Of a DNA stretch of 64,000 bases, positions 1 through 12,989 are shown piece after piece. Positions within the stretch are counted from its first letter, which is position 1. Every line of letters starts with the position of its first letter. Source of the DNA: Odontocerum albicorne (Eukaryota; Arthropoda; Insecta; Trichoptera; Odontoceridae); NCBI GenBank assembly GCA_949825065.1, contig OX463839.1:27141734-27205733 (forward strand). The letters run 5' to 3'. The position numbers were made by a program, and so were the translations under genes. The notes beneath the pieces are model-generated. The model was given only the letters and a program-made list of their open reading frames with translations, had not been told where the DNA came from and did no database searches.

Positions 1-1436
<1,436 letters not shown>

Positions 1437-1900
1437 ATGTACGAGTAATAGTGTGTTGGTGCCGACCTTTGATGTATAAAGGGATACTTGGACGTGGCAG
1501 GATAAAAGTAAGATTAGTGCTGTGGAGATGCGTGCACTAAGAAAGAAATGTTTTATGTCAATGTATGAAAGAAGGCGGAATAAAAACATTAGAAACGAAT
1601 ACATGGATATTTTTATCAAATAAATTAAGGAAGGAGCGTTAAGATTTTTGGATATGTGCAGAGAATGAATGACTAAGCGGTATACAAGTCAGTAGTGCAA
1701 GGTGTACTTGACTATATCAAATGGACTAGATTTTAAAAGAAGGTAAAACAAGTAATGTGAATAATAAAAGTTGTGCATGACGTGATGTATGAATGTGGAA
1801 AAGGCGAAACTTGTGTATTCGAGTAAGAAAATGTGGAGATAAGTAATCTCTACCTATCCTGCAAGGAACACGACATGACAATGTATAGTTAATTTGTATT
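1437..1900 (+). mobile_element. LINE (non-LTR retrotransposon) 3' fragment, family A
   Basis: The + strand reads as a broken C-terminal part of a non-LTR retrotransposon polyprotein: DTWTWQDKSKISAVEMRALR, then MYERRRNKNIRNE, with stops and frameshifts. The same region is better preserved at 14390-14970 (SETWTWQNKDKSKINAVEMR, then MFERRWNEDIINERINKMD). The nucleotide tail after the coding end is also shared, including a '...tctctacctatcctgc' segment. Further copies of this family lie at 4045, 6590 (reverse), 12990 (reverse), 14390, 19780 and 62980. Clade assignment is uncertain because the reverse transcriptase core is missing from every copy here. Confidence 0.7.
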
Positions 1901-1922
1901 AAAAATTATATGAATACATATA

Positions 1923-3608
1923 CAGGTAGTCGTCGACTTGCGACCTACGCGACTTACGACTGTTCGACTTTACGACCACAATCCGCGATCGGTATTATAA
2001 GCCTTTTTTAAACCCTTCCGAGATGTCTACAACAAGGAAAATGTGAATTTCTCAACGTGCCAAGAAACAATGAAAGTCTATTGATTTGAAAACAAAAATG
2101 ATGGTAATTAAGCAGTACGGAGGAGGATCAAAAGTATCTACCGGAACAAATTTTTAATGGAAATTAAACGGAATTATTCTGTAAACGAATGCCAACACGC
2201 GCTTACATCCATATAGAAGCCAAAAGCATGCCTGAATTAAAAACTTAAAAAAATAGGTTGACTCTGCTGCTTGGCGGAAACATCGCGGGTTTCAAACTCA
2301 AGTCTTTAGTAATTTATCAATCAGAAAACCCACGAGCATTCAAAAATGTAAACAAGCACACACTGCCCGTGTACTTTCGTTCCAATCAAAAAACATGGAT
2401 GACGAAGACCCTATTTGAAGACTGATTCGTGAATTGTTTTATTCCTCAAGTTCATGAATATTGTGTGTAGAGTAAAATTCCTTTTAATATTTTGATGCTC
2501 TTAGATAATGCACCTGGACATCCACCCAATGTATCTGATCTTCATCCTAACGTGAAAGTTATTTTTTTGCCGCCAAACACAACTCCACCCATTCAGCCTA
2601 TGGACCAAGGTTATACTGCTACATTTAAGGCTAACTATATCAGAATAACTTATATATGCTGACACAGGGCTATCGTTGCGAGAGTTTAGGAAGCAGTACG
2701 ATTTTCTTAGGTGTACCAAAAATATCGCTCCTGCCTGGGAGGCTGTGACAAAGAAGTACATGAATGGTATCTGGGAAAATTGTGATGAGCGTTACGCAAA
2801 TACTTGAAGAATTCGATAGTGAACAAGAACTTGAAGTGGTAGAAAAAAATAGTAAAATTGGCGAAAGATCTGTCTTTAGAGTGTGAGATAGAGGACATCG
2901 AGGAATTACTAGATCATGAGTCTGGAGAACTTACGAATGAAGAACTTATTGAATTGGATAAAGAAAAAGTAGCTGAAGAAGAAAGAAGAGAAGCAGAAAA
3001 AGAACAGGAGGAGGAGCTAGAAAGAAAATTCACCGTTAAAGGACTATCCGAAGGTTTACTTATCTTTGGAATAAACTTCTTCCACATTTTGAAGAAATGG
3101 ACTCAAACATCGAACGATTTGTAAGGGTTGAACGGATGGCACACAATGTGGTTCGCCCATGTCGTGAAATATGCGAGGAGAAGAAGAAACAAACAAGCGG
3201 CCAATAAATTTTATATACTCGTATATATAGTATAACAACAACTGTATTTTCATGTTTTATTAATACATATAACATTTAACCAATTTTACTGTAGCATATT
3301 TTTTTAATTAATCCTAACAAATGTAAAAATAAAAAACAAAGCAATACGTAAAGATATCCGAATATCAGGAATGCTAATGATAAAGAAAACAAAGACAAAC
3401 TCGAAAAATAATAAAAAAGAAACCTCATAAACGACAGTGGTGATACACTGATTATAATAAGAACATAGAAAACAGTCTTATGTTATGATATCATCACGCA
3501 CTATAATTCACATGTGTACCGAAATTATTGCATAAACCGACTTACGACCAGATCAACTTACGACCGGTTTATCGGAACCGATTGTGGTCGTAAGTCGACG
3601 ACTACCTG
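1923..3608 (+). mobile_element. Tigger-like (pogo group) DNA transposon, decayed
   Basis: The ends are terminal inverted repeats beginning CAGGTAGTCGTCGACTT at 1923 and, in reverse complement, at 3608, flanked by TA target duplications (1921-1922 and 3609-3610). The inside encodes a broken pogo/Tigger transposase. CAGG-starting repeats with TA duplication are typical of the Tigger group. The element is about 1.7 kb, shorter than a full Tigger, so the interior has probably lost sequence. Confidence 0.88.
2023..3207 (+). pseudogene. Tigger-like transposase pseudogene
   Basis: An ATG at 2023 opens a broken frame. The segment KSIDLKTKMMVIKQYGGGSK resembles the start of the N-terminal helix-turn-helix of CENP-B/pogo proteins. 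At about 2495-2620 the frame reads LLDNAPGHPPNVSDLHPNVK followed by FLPPNTTPPIQPMDQG, the hallmark of the DDE_1 catalytic domain. Then come LSLREF, NIAPAWEAVT and an acidic coiled stretch at 2880-3040. The tail (VERMAHNVV..CREICEEKKK) ends at TAA 3205-3207. Several frameshifts and stops lie between, and the first part of the catalytic domain seems missing, so this cannot make a working transposase. In the family the protein binds the element ends and catalyses cut-and-paste movement in the nucleus. Confidence 0.85.
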
Positions 3609-3880
3609 TATGTTAGTATTCTATGTTTTAATTTGTTACCGTCAAATATTTTTATCGTTTCGATATTAAACGAACATTAAATAGAATAACTCAGTCCCCT
3701 ATTAATTGGTAGGTTACTTGAGTTTTGACAAGTAACGACCCACTTTTTTTTCATTGTCACACTATCAATAGAAATCAACGATGTTCGGGCACAAGAGCAT
3801 AAAAATATTGGTTTGAATGACAAACGATCTGATTGACCTAATCCGTAGGTAAAATATGTAATACATTTAAAAGTATATAT

Positions 3881-3969
3881 AATGCATTTACAAAAATATA
3901 AGTATGAAAACATTGTGATACTTTTATAGTATCACAATGTTTTCATACTTATATTTATGTAAATGTATT
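3881..3969. repeat. near-perfect palindrome, 41-bp arms
   Basis: The left arm at 3881-3921 and right arm at 3929-3969 are reverse complements with about two mismatches, separated by 7 bp. There is no coding content. It may be a small hairpin-type MITE or a local inverted duplication. Confidence 0.85.
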
Positions 3970-4044
3970 ATAGTTTCGTAGCACACAATATAGTACAATG
4001 TGTGAAGGGAATGCGGATCGAAAGCAGATGCACAACTAAGATGA

Positions 4045-4140
4045 AGAAAGGAGCATTATGGTTCGACCACATAGAATGAGTGATGAAAGAATTACAAAAT
4101 AAGCTATTCAAGTAGTATAGAAGGTACGAAAAGTTCAACC
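4045..4140 (+). mobile_element. LINE family A fragment
   Basis: This short piece reads KMKKGALWFDHIE and then a degenerate tail. It matches KMKKGALIGFGHVERL of the better copy at 14390-14970. It lies just before the mariner that starts at 4152. Confidence 0.5.
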
Positions 4141-4151
4141 AAATTAATATA

Positions 4152-5069
4152 CTACCTTGATCAAAAAGTTTTAGGACCGGCCACCGTGTTGCGCTGTCAG
4201 TCACCCGTTTGGAATTCTTTTTTTTTGTTAGGCTACCACATCTATCATTGACACTTCCCTCCAAATTTCAGCGTCATAGCTTGACATTTGTAAAAGTTAC
4301 GCTGTATTGAGTACATCTACCTTTGTGCGTGTTTTAGATTTTTTACAAGTTTAAAAATGGCATCAACTGTGCATCAACGAGTTTGCATTAAATTTTGTGT
4401 GAAAAACGGATTTAACGGTCCGCAGACCTTGGAAATGTTGGAGAAGTGTTTTTCGGTGGCACGAACGCTTCAGAAGTGGTCGTGAGTCGGTCGAGGATGA
4501 CGAACGTAGTGGCAGTCGAAAACCGATGAAAACTTAGATAAAATCAAATAAATGTTGGCCGAAAACCGCAAATTGACCATCAGAGAGCTGGCAGAGGACT
4601 TGAACATCGCTTATGGATCCGCTCAAAACATTTTGGTTAGTGATTTGGGCCTCAGACGTGTCGCTGCAAAACTGGTGCCGAAAGACCTAAATTTCATGCA
4701 AAAAAAGGACCGCGTTGAAATCGCGAAAGACATGAGTTTTTGACCAAAAACAACACGACTACTATCCAGTAGCCTTCGTATTCACCTGATCTGGCTCCCT
4801 GCGACTTTTTCCTGTTCAACCGACTTAAAAAACCGTTTCGCGGAACGCGTTACATCACCCGAAAGGATGTCATGAAAAAAATCGAAGACGGCTCTGATGG
4901 ACATACCGAAAATTGAGTACCAGCGATGTTTCGAGGATTGGATCAAGCGCTGGCATAAGTGCGTTGCAGTCGATGGGGAGTGCTTTGAAGGGGACCATAT
5001 CGATTTTGATGAATAAACTTGTATTTTCGATTTTATGAATAAAGTCCTAAAACTTTGTGATCACGGTAG
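4152..5069 (+). mobile_element. mariner with internal deletion (family M1)
   Basis: Terminal inverted repeats beginning CTACCTTGATCAAAAAGTTT (left) and the matching right end (..CCTAAAACTTTGTGATCACG) are flanked by TA at 4150-4151 and 5070-5071. The transposase remnant begins MASTVHQRVCIKFCVKNGF at 4357. It runs through the second helix-turn-helix (LTIRELAEDLNIAYGSAQNI) to DLNFMQKKDRVEIAKDM, then jumps at about 4740 to the C-terminal part (SPDLAPCDFFLFNRLKK), so the first two catalytic aspartates are gone. The element is 918 bp against about 1.3 kb for intact mariners. The copy at 21070-21716 carries the same internal junction, so this looks like a non-autonomous lineage rather than a single accident. 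Confidence 0.92.
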
Positions 5070-5070
5070 T

Positions 5071-5675
5071 ATTCCTATGATTTCTCTTACAGTCGGATGT
5101 TCAAGTTTATCGTTCATGATACATCCTTAGGAATAGCCCGGTGAATCTCCTCCATTCCTCTTGGGAATGAATTTATTGGATACTCCTATGCCCTTCCATG
5201 ATATGACCGACAGTCTGGACTATGCCTCACCTATGCAAGGCGGTTGAACTGCAACCATGGCCATACCTTAGATGATTCAGGGTACACCGCAATATTCGTG
5301 GCGGGTGGCGTGGCTTGAAGAAGCACGTTAGGGTCATTGACAATGTGAAACATGAAAATTTTTCACACCGAACCGTGTGATATACGAGTATTATAATTAT
5401 AGCACCACATTTAAATTATTGTTCAACTACTCGTATTATTATTTTGAACAACGAAACTCAATTGTGGAAACATCAAATTGTACAGAATTAAGAGACTATG
5501 ACTATTTTTAAATTGAGTAAATATATGCTTTGCAAACTAGGTATGTGCACGGTAAAACAATATTGAACGTCTCAGTCTATGATTTTTTAGTTAAAAAATA
5601 CGTTCTTACACAGAAATACCCGAAAAAATGTGATGTACTCGTACTATAAGGGGTCCATTATTACACCACGAGTAG
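5071..5675. other. intergenic sequence, nothing recognised
   Basis: The 5080-5340 part is less AT-rich than its surroundings and may be an old transposon remnant, but no protein family or end could be recognised in it. Confidence 0.35.
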
Positions 5676-5990
5676 TCGATGGTAAGAAGTTCCTAGACAG
5701 TCGGTAGGTTAAATCTTTCGACAGACAATTTATACCGTAAATAGTTGCACCTCAGCAACCACAGCCTTAATTGACCAAAATTGAAGTTTCGATAGTAAGA
5801 AGTTCCTAGACGGTCGGTTAATTAAATCTTTTAACAAACGATTTATATCGTTAATAGTTGCACTTCGGCAACTACACTCTTAACATATCAAATTTGAGGT
5901 TTCGGTGGTAAGCAGTTCTTAGACGGCCGGTAGGTTATATCTTTCTACGGGTAGATTTATACTGCGCAAGTTAGGTATATCCGTAGTGCT
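5676..5990. repeat. tandem repeat, unit about 113 bp, about 2.8 copies
   Basis: Units start at about 5676, 5789 and 5902. Each begins with TCG(A/G)T(G/A)GTAAG followed by AGTTC(C/T)TAGAC and a GCAAC-containing tail. The copies have diverged by substitutions, and the third is partial. Confidence 0.8.
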
Positions 5991-6589
5991 CTTTGAAACG
6001 GCGGGTAATAAGGTACAGTAAAACATTTTTATGCGTAAAAAAATCGTTTTGGTTTTTAAAAATAAAGCCTTTTGTAATATTTCTGATTTTTTAGAAAAAA
6101 ATACGTTCCAGTTTGTGTTGTGTACAACGGAAGCGTCAATATAAAAAGTGGAGGTCCTATTGTCACATGTAATTTGTTCCATCCAATTCATCCATGCAAA
6201 CCCCTAACATATGCTGGCCACATACTTCGAATGTAAGTTTTTTTACTAATTTTACTGTGAAATTGATGTTTTTATTTCATTTTCACGACATATTAAGCGA
6301 AAAATAGTTCCGTAGTGCAAAAAATTAGAGACACGAAGTTTGCTGTGGGTCTTTAAATTCCCGACACGCTTCGCAAAACCAACCGTTGGCTAACTTTTTA
6401 TTGAAATACTTTTGTACTTATTAGTTCATTGACGGCAGCTTGCAGACTTGAAAGCGAATATTTATCGAAGAATTCCATATTTACGATATTCATTTATATT
6501 TAATATAACCCATACATTATATTTATCAAAATCAACATTTTATCCCGGTTTAAGGGATTGTGATGATATATAATACGTACATATCATAC
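5991..6589. other. intergenic sequence, nothing recognised
   Basis: No supported feature was found. Open frames here are short and lack family motifs. Confidence 0.35.
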
Positions 6590-7090
6590 TGTGTCTTTTT
6601 GGGGTAGGCAGAGAGGGCAGATCTCCACACCTTTCTATCCATCCACGCAGGTCTTGTTTAATCCAAATTCATACATATCGTCATACATGCTCTCCTGTTT
6701 CCCATACTTCTTACCTTTCCCTCAGTTAATGTTGATCCAACTTATCCCACTCTTTCCTCAGTCTACCTATTCTTCGCTTTCCATTCATTTTAGACATATG
6801 GTATACTCGTATGTTTGTTTCTTAAAATTGTCGCAACTCATTCTCACAATGTGACCAAAACCTTCTCAAGATACCTTTCTTAATTCTATTTCTAACATTC
6901 ATCTTTAACAGTTATCCTTTATCCGATCATTTCTTATTCGATCAAACATTGTAACACTAGATATTCTACGCAAAACACGCACTTCTACCGGATTTATTCT
7001 GCTCTTAATACTCCCTTTCAATGCATAAACTTCGCTTCTATACATCAAGGTTGACACTAGCACACTTGGAAGATTTTGCGATGAATTTAT
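6590..7090 (-). mobile_element. LINE family A 3' fragment, reverse orientation
   Basis: The - strand reads LMYRSEVYALKGSIKSRINP, then VEVRVLRRISSVTMFDRIRN and EGFGHIVRM, interrupted by stops. This corresponds to the C-terminal region seen at 14500-14770. The fragment lacks the reverse transcriptase core. Confidence 0.65.
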
Positions 7091-7142
7091 TGGCTAAAAC
7101 TATATTGTGATATGGGATACTATATATATTTCTAAACGTATA

Positions 7143-7610
7143 CTCGTTGTTAAAACAGTGCCTCTATTTGAATAGACAAGAGTGTCTTGCTAAACATATA
7201 ACATACTCATATTTGTTAAAACAGTGCCTCTATTTGAATAGACAAGAGTGTCTTGCTAAACATATAACATACTCATATTTGTTAAAACAGTGCCTCTATT
7301 TGAATAGACAAGAGTGTCTTGCTAAACATATAACATACTCATATTTGTTAAAACAGTGCCTCTATTTGAATAGACAAGAGTGTCTTGCTAAACATATAAC
7401 ATACTCATATTTGTTAAAACAGTGCCTCTATTTGAATAGACAAGAGTGTCTTGCTAAACATATAACATACTCATATTTGTTAAAACAGTGCCTCTATTTG
7501 AATAGACAAGAGTGTCTTGCTAAACATATAACATACTCATATTTGTTAAAACAGTGCCTCTATTTGAATAGACAAGAGTGTCTTGCTAAACATATAACCT
7601 ACTCATATTT
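7143..7610. repeat. 66-bp minisatellite, 7 near-identical copies
   Basis: The 66-bp unit begins with TGTTAAAACAGTGCCTC and ends with ACATACTCATATT. It is repeated seven times in direct orientation, with almost no differences until the last copy. Because 66 is divisible by 3, a frame stays open through all copies (22 residues per unit). That frame has no upstream coding context, so it is not called a gene. Near identity implies recent expansion. Confidence 0.95.
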
Positions 7611-7620
7611 CGTATCTTAA

Positions 7621-9045
7621 TCACTTGATTATTTCTTGTTGATTCGATCTGCGTGTTTTTGCTCGATGTTTTGACTAAATATCACTGGTCCGTCACAATC
7701 AGGGCTGCATTTAGATTATTTTGATATGCAAACTTTTGGCACAGATTATGATAGTCGATAAAGGGCAATTAAGAATAGCAAAAAAGTCGATAACGAAGCT
7801 GTGGCTGTGATTAACCTATGTTTGGTCAACAACCGGGCCCTAGCGACCTATAAGTGAATGACTTTTATCACCATATGTGCTGCTGGTAATTATGACCAAA
7901 TTGTATTTTTTTCGTATTTGGATATTTAGACGTTAGGGTTTGTGTGAAATAAAAAATATTTTCCCATTATATAACATAATATGTTTTAAAGTAGTTACTG
8001 TTATAATGTGAATCTTTTATTTAATTATGAGTTTTTACTAGTATAATGTAAAAATATGTGCTTTTTGATATTTTATATGACTTAGACTATTTTCTCAATT
8101 ATTTAAACATCTTAAAACTAACTTGTAACAAATAATATTTCAGTTTTATTAAAAAATGTAAGTTATAAACAGCAATATTCTCTTACATTTTGTAATTACA
8201 GATAATCATGTTAGCTTAATTTAGAATAATACTAAAAATTTCTTCAATAACGATCTTTTCTTTTTGTGATGTTTTGAGAGTACGGACATATTCATGGAAA
8301 TTGGCGGAATATACGGTAACAGATTTATTATATCCTTGTTTTTCTTTTATAAGCGGTTGGATACTATAATAAAGTGGAAATAATTTATTTTCTTCGTCTA
8401 TTTTCAGCCTTCCTTTTTTAGGTGAAAGATCTAAAATTTAAAATTCTGCACTATCATCAAAATATGTTTTATAAAACATCTGATATGGGGCATCTTTTAT
8501 AAATCTTATCTATTGTATTTTCAACCAATTAACAGATTGTCCCTTCATATTTTTCGTTCTCTTTGTAATTGATTTATTTAGATATTTTGTTGAAAAAAAA
8601 ATGTTGTAACATTCGGTGTACTTTAAATGGGGTTTTTACAACACTGACATATTAGTTTATAATCATTTTTATGCGTATAATAAACATAGTTTAATACAAA
8701 AAACAGATAGGTACGTGATTTTTTTCAGAAAAACAAAGTTTACCGAAAAGTAAGTGACTTAGTCCACTATCGAAATAAACAGAAACTGAATTATGTTTAC
8801 CGACCAACTTTTCAGACATTAAACAGTGCATTTTTTTTCGTAAATTCTTCTCGATTATTAAAATTGCAATATAAAATAAATCATAAAATTTATTGTTTAA
8901 TTACCGGCACATATTTGAATATTATCGTATACCATATATGCAATATCTATTCGAAATATAGAATAAGATTACCTTGATTCTTTATTTCCATAAATATCAA
9001 TTCAGTAAAATGTGTATTCGATGGTAAATCTCCGTCTTGAATTTT
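7621..9045. other. AT-rich intergenic sequence, nothing recognised
   Basis: About 1.4 kb without a recognisable gene, transposon end or tandem structure. Confidence 0.4.
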
Positions 9046-9175
9046 TATTGATCCTTATAAGCCCATACAAATCAATGTAATGTACTCGTATGTGCTCTCC
9101 AATATTTTTAAAACTCTATTAAATGTGTGGTGTATCCCTTTTTGCATATGCATACACATGTATATTTATCCATTT
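9046..9175 (+). repeat. interspersed repeat R1, copy 1 (partial)
   Basis: This shares an ordered series of motifs with copies at 9895, 12395, 18590 (reverse) and 55605: AAGCCCATACAAATC, TAAATGTGTGGTGTATCC and TTTTTGCATATGCAT. The family is not assigned. Confidence 0.5.
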
Positions 9176-9581
9176 TACATTCCCATTGTACACATATACG
9201 AACAACCTGGCCAAACTAACTAAACAGGAGGGTAAAAGGTCTTACGAGAAAAACTGGATTGTGACTTTTTTTGGGTTGCATTGGAAATTGAACCCGAAGT
9301 TAGAAGTCAAGCTTTCTACGGCGTCACGGATGTCGTCTGTTTATTTGATATAATATTTTGTAAATTGAGCTTGCTGAATGTCAAGACATACGAGTACACA
9401 CGATAAACCAATTCACGAATAGGCATGAGTGTCTTCACAATCGACTGGTAATCTCATCTGGTAATACGCGGACGGTATGATGATTTTAAGTAGGTATTTT
9501 TCTTATTAAAATGATTCTATTCTGTTAAATGAAAAAAGCTCATTTTGAAAATCTCATATATGAATAACTGGTATTACGGCT

Positions 9582-9748
9582 ACTTATAAATCTATGACAT
9601 TTGCAAAATGTATCATAGATTGTTGTTTATAGTTAAGGCATTAACGTTGTGGAGGTTTAAAGACATTGTCATTTATTTTTATCAATAACTGTTTATTGTG
9701 TATAAACAGTGTTTGATAAAAATAAATTAGTGTCATAGATTTATAAGT
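9582..9748. mobile_element. small palindromic MITE-like element
   Basis: The 18-bp ends ACTTATAAATCTATGACA (9582-9599) and their exact reverse complement (9731-9748) enclose about 130 bp. That interior is itself largely self-complementary (TTTTTATCAA..TTGATAAAAA). The target duplication could not be fixed, so the superfamily is unknown. Confidence 0.6.
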
Positions 9749-9894
9749 GGTATCACGACTATGTAAACGCAATGTCAGGCCGGTCTCAATCGCATTTTCC
9801 TATAACTATGTACGATATATATGTATTCAATTTGATTAAAACAGAGATAAATTAACATATATAGACAAAAGGATCCATAAAAACGCATTTATTT

Positions 9895-10120
9895 TGTTAA
9901 TAGAAATTTCGATAAAGTATAGATCAATGTTATATGAGCAAAACTATCAAACCAGTTAAATAAGTATTAAATCGTTAAATTCCGTCTTTAAAATTATCAC
10001 AGAACAGGTAAAATGTGTGGGCCTTTTTTGCATACATGTATATGTCCATATGCAAAAGGAATCCAACCCACATTTCATGTGTAATATGTTTTAGAAAACA
10101 ACTGATTATTGTACAATACA
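9895..10120 (+). repeat. interspersed repeat R1, copy 2
   Basis: It shares ATCAAACCAGTT, TTCCGTCTTTAAAATTAT, ACAGGTAAAATGTGTG and CCAACCCACATTTCATG, in the same order, with the copy at 12395-12670. Confidence 0.6.
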
Positions 10121-10202
10121 AAATGTTTTTTTAGCTTTGGATTTAACCATACACATTTTACTGACTTGACATTTTCAGATTAAATATATACATATGATAT
10201 AT

Positions 10203-11647
10203 CTCTCTCCCTGGCTCCATCCCAACTCATTGTCTGCGAAGACTGTTGGGGTCAGCTCTCCTCGTCCTCAGGTTGTATGCTCTTCTGTCCCGGACTACGT
10301 CCCCCAGGCCGTGCCTCTGCATCAGGTTATCTTTTTGCACCACCCATGAATTCTTTGGTCTTCCTCTGGTTGTTATTCGAGGAAGATCCATGGAAATTGC
10401 CTGGTTCACAATGTGATCGGGTGCTCTGCGTCCAACGTGCCCATACCATCTCAATCGCCTCTCCTCCATCTTGCTGTTGATGTCTGTAACACCCAGGCTT
10501 CCACGAATGCGTGAGCTTCTTATTTTGTCTCTTAGGGACACACCTGCTGACCATCATAGCATGCGCATTTCAGCAGTTTCTAGTTGCCTAGAGTAAGAGG
10601 TATACATCGTCCACCATTCGGAGCCATAGAGGTGTGCGGGTCTGACAATCGGTTGGTATACTTTTCCTTTTAACTTTACTGGCATTTTCGGATCACATAG
10701 AACTCACATAGAACCGTCATTGATCTAAACTTCATCCATCCCACACTAATTCTATGTGTTACATCTGCTGCACATCCTCCATCGCTATGGATGAGTGACC
10801 CAAGATACTTAAAGGAGTCACAATTTGGTAATGTTTCTCCATCCATTTGCATTACGGGAGTGACAGCATTTGTGTTCTCGAATGGTAGGTACAGATACTC
10901 TGTTTTCTTTTTGCTCAGTCTCAATCCATTGTCCTCCAAGATTCTTCTCCACCTTTCCAGACTATTTTGCAGGTCTTCGTGTTTTTCACTTATTAATACG
11001 ATATCGTCTGCAAATAGTAGGATCTTTAGGAGTCTGTTCATTTCCTGGTTACTTAAATAGTCCATGACTAAGATGAACAGTAGCGGACCGAGTATCGATC
11101 CTTGATGTACCCCCACCTTTACAGGAAATTCTGGTGAAGTTCCCGAAGTGCACCTCACTTGCGTTGTCACGTTATCGTACATGTCCTGGGTGGCAAGTAC
11201 GAGTACATACTTCTCTGGTACACTATGGGCTCTAAGTGCTGCCCAAATTAGGCTTCTAGGGACCCTGTCAAATGCCTTTTCAAGATCGATGAAGACCATA
11301 TGAAGGTCTTTCTTGGCATCACGGTGTTTTTCGACAAGGAGTCTAACGGTTTGAATGGCATCTACTGTTGACTTTCCCGATACGAAGCCACACTGGTTGT
11401 CATGTATTTCCACCAAATTCCTGATTCTCGAGTTTACAATTCGCTCATAGATTTTCATAGTGTGGGATATTAGCTTGATGCCTCTATAGTTGTCGCATTT
11501 CCTGGAGTCTCCTTTGTTTTTGTAGAAGGGAAGGAGAAAGCTTCTTCGGAATTCATCTGGCATTGGGGCTCCGGCCAATATTTTATTAAAGAGCTTACAC
11601 AGCCAATTCTGTCCCCATTCACCACATTCTTTACAAAATTCAGTTGG
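10203..11647 (-). mobile_element. RTE-like LINE, 5'-truncated, with 14-bp target duplication
   Basis: The element is in reverse orientation and is bounded by an exact direct repeat, TACATATGATATAT, at 10189-10202 and 11648-11661. This fits target-primed integration of a 5'-truncated copy. It holds the palm of a reverse transcriptase and the C-terminal region. The 3' end is a short (TC)n-type run near 10203. The RTE-like clade is inferred from the C-terminal motifs and was not tested. Confidence 0.88.
10227..11647 (-). pseudogene. LINE reverse transcriptase pseudogene
   Basis: From the truncated 5' end the frame reads GEWGQNWLCKLFNKILAGAP and continues to about 10700. It shows LLPFYKNKGDSRKCDNYRGI, MVFIDLEKAFDRVPRSLIW, VHQGSILGPLLFILVMD and the catalytic box KILLFADDIVLIS. 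At about 10692-10711 an 11-bp duplication (GTTCTATGTGA twice) breaks the frame. It resumes with VKLKGKVYQPIVRPAHLYGS, meets a TGA stop near 10557, and ends SLRRQ at 10227. Intact relatives copy element RNA into DNA at a nicked target. This copy lacks the endonuclease and is inactive. Confidence 0.88.
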
Positions 11648-11661
11648 TACATATGATATAT

Positions 11662-12015
11662 GGTTATTCGATTTTGAAAATAGTCCATAAAAATATATTT
11701 TCTACGATAGTTTGGTTTTTTTATACACAAACTTACCATGCATCCCGGTTTCATCAGGACTATCCCGGTCAGTTTGTAATTTTGTCAAGGTTAGTTATAA
11801 GTACGCATCCATCGTTTTATTCTTACAAAATTGTACAATTTAGTATTTCAAACATATTTAACGAAAAATTACTTTGTTATTCTACTGGAATGAAAGTGTT
11901 CTAATATGGAGTCCACATAATTGAAGCTGAAACCTTTAATACAATTTTAAAGGATAAGAAGTGAAAAGCAGTAATATTTTTTGAAGAAAATTATATTTCT
12001 ATACTACAGCTAAGC
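11662..12015. other. intergenic sequence, nothing recognised
   Basis: No supported feature was found in this short AT-rich stretch downstream of the LINE target duplication. Confidence 0.35.
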
Positions 12016-12145
12016 TTATGCATGGATTACATTTTCTGCCTTACGGTGTTTCCACTTCTGTCCATAGGGTTTTCTCCGTGATGAAAAGATTATTAATGTC
12101 TGATCTGATAAGCGATCGTGAATTACTGAACCAACAGTAAAAAAA
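12016..12145 (+). pseudogene. possible hAT-type transposase C-terminal fragment
   Basis: The frame reads LPYGVSTSVHRVFSVMKRLL and then DRELLNQQ before a stop. This resembles the C-terminal dimerisation motif of hAT proteins (a Ser/Ala-rich stretch, then a basic/aromatic FS-M pattern). The match is short and no element ends were found, so it stays tentative. Confidence 0.3.
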
Positions 12146-12394
12146 TGTTGTGTTTTATGATATTACAAACATTGAATTAGGATGATCTGATTATTTTCAT
12201 TAAAAAACTAAACGCTCTTTCTCAAACAATTCACGCTAGTAACAAAAATGTATGATTTCAGTAAAATATAATAAACACATTATACAATACATATTTAAGT
12301 TTGACTTTTTTTCGGCTCTATAAATTATTTAGTATTTTCTTTCCTGTCCCGGTTTGGACAAATCAAATTATGGTAAGCCTATTTAAACATATAT

Positions 12395-12670
12395 ACATCA
12401 AATTATAAGGGCCCAACCCACCAAACACTTTTTTTGGTTTTTCAATTCTGTACGTGGAAAAATATCAAACCAGTTTAATGAATTTCGGTTGTTAAGTTTC
12501 GTCTTAAAAATATTTTTTTCCATACAAGCCCGATCAAAAACGTTGGATGTTTCCGCAATTGTCTCGGAACAAGTAAAAATGTGTGATGGGTCATTTTCGC
12601 ATAATTACTTAAATTTGCAAAACGGGCTCAACCCACGTTTTATCTGTTTTGAAATAATCGAGAAAACATG
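12395..12670 (+). repeat. interspersed repeat R1, copy 3 (longest)
   Basis: Segments CCAACCCACCAAACAC, ATCAAACCAGTTTAATG, TACAAGCCCGATCAAA, TGTCTCGGAACAAGTAAA and TCATTTTCGCATA align in order with the copy at 55605-55796 and partly with the 9046 and 9895 copies. No coding content was recognised. Confidence 0.6.
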
Positions 12671-12867
12671 ACAAAGCGATGAATGAACTTGTATGTAATT
12701 ATTTTTTCAAGACGAAATTTAAATTTGAAATTCATATTTCTTAGATCTCTTTTTCTGAAGCCATGAGCAACAAACAAGGCTTCAGGAAAATAAGATCTCG
12801 AATCTAACTTAATGATCTTCAACGATTATATCATATTTCGAGAACTGTGGATTATGGAAAATAAGTT

Positions 12868-12945
12868 GATTGCTCCTAACACGATTTCTCGAACGAAAGC
12901 TTTCGATCGGTTAAACCATAAATTGCTCCTAGATAAAATGAAGTT
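12868..12945 (+). pseudogene. tiny reverse-transcriptase remnant
   Basis: The frame reads TKAFDRLNHKLLLDKM before a stop. This matches the conserved AFD..NH..LL..KL block of non-LTR reverse transcriptases. Nothing else of the element was identified. Confidence 0.45.
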
Positions 12946-12989
12946 TTAGTGTCACGGATAACTTTATTGATTTATTTTATTGGTTAAGC

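Noticed and set aside
7143..7610. CRISPR array
   Set aside because: The units are directly adjacent with no unique spacers, and the genome is eukaryotic.
7147..7620. 157-codon repeat-peptide frame as a gene
   Set aside because: It is the 66-bp minisatellite with a unit length divisible by 3; there is no start context, no flanking coding sequence and no family match.
12016..12145. A complete hAT transposon
   Set aside because: Only about 40 residues resemble the hAT C-terminus; no ends were found, so it is kept as a low-confidence fragment only.
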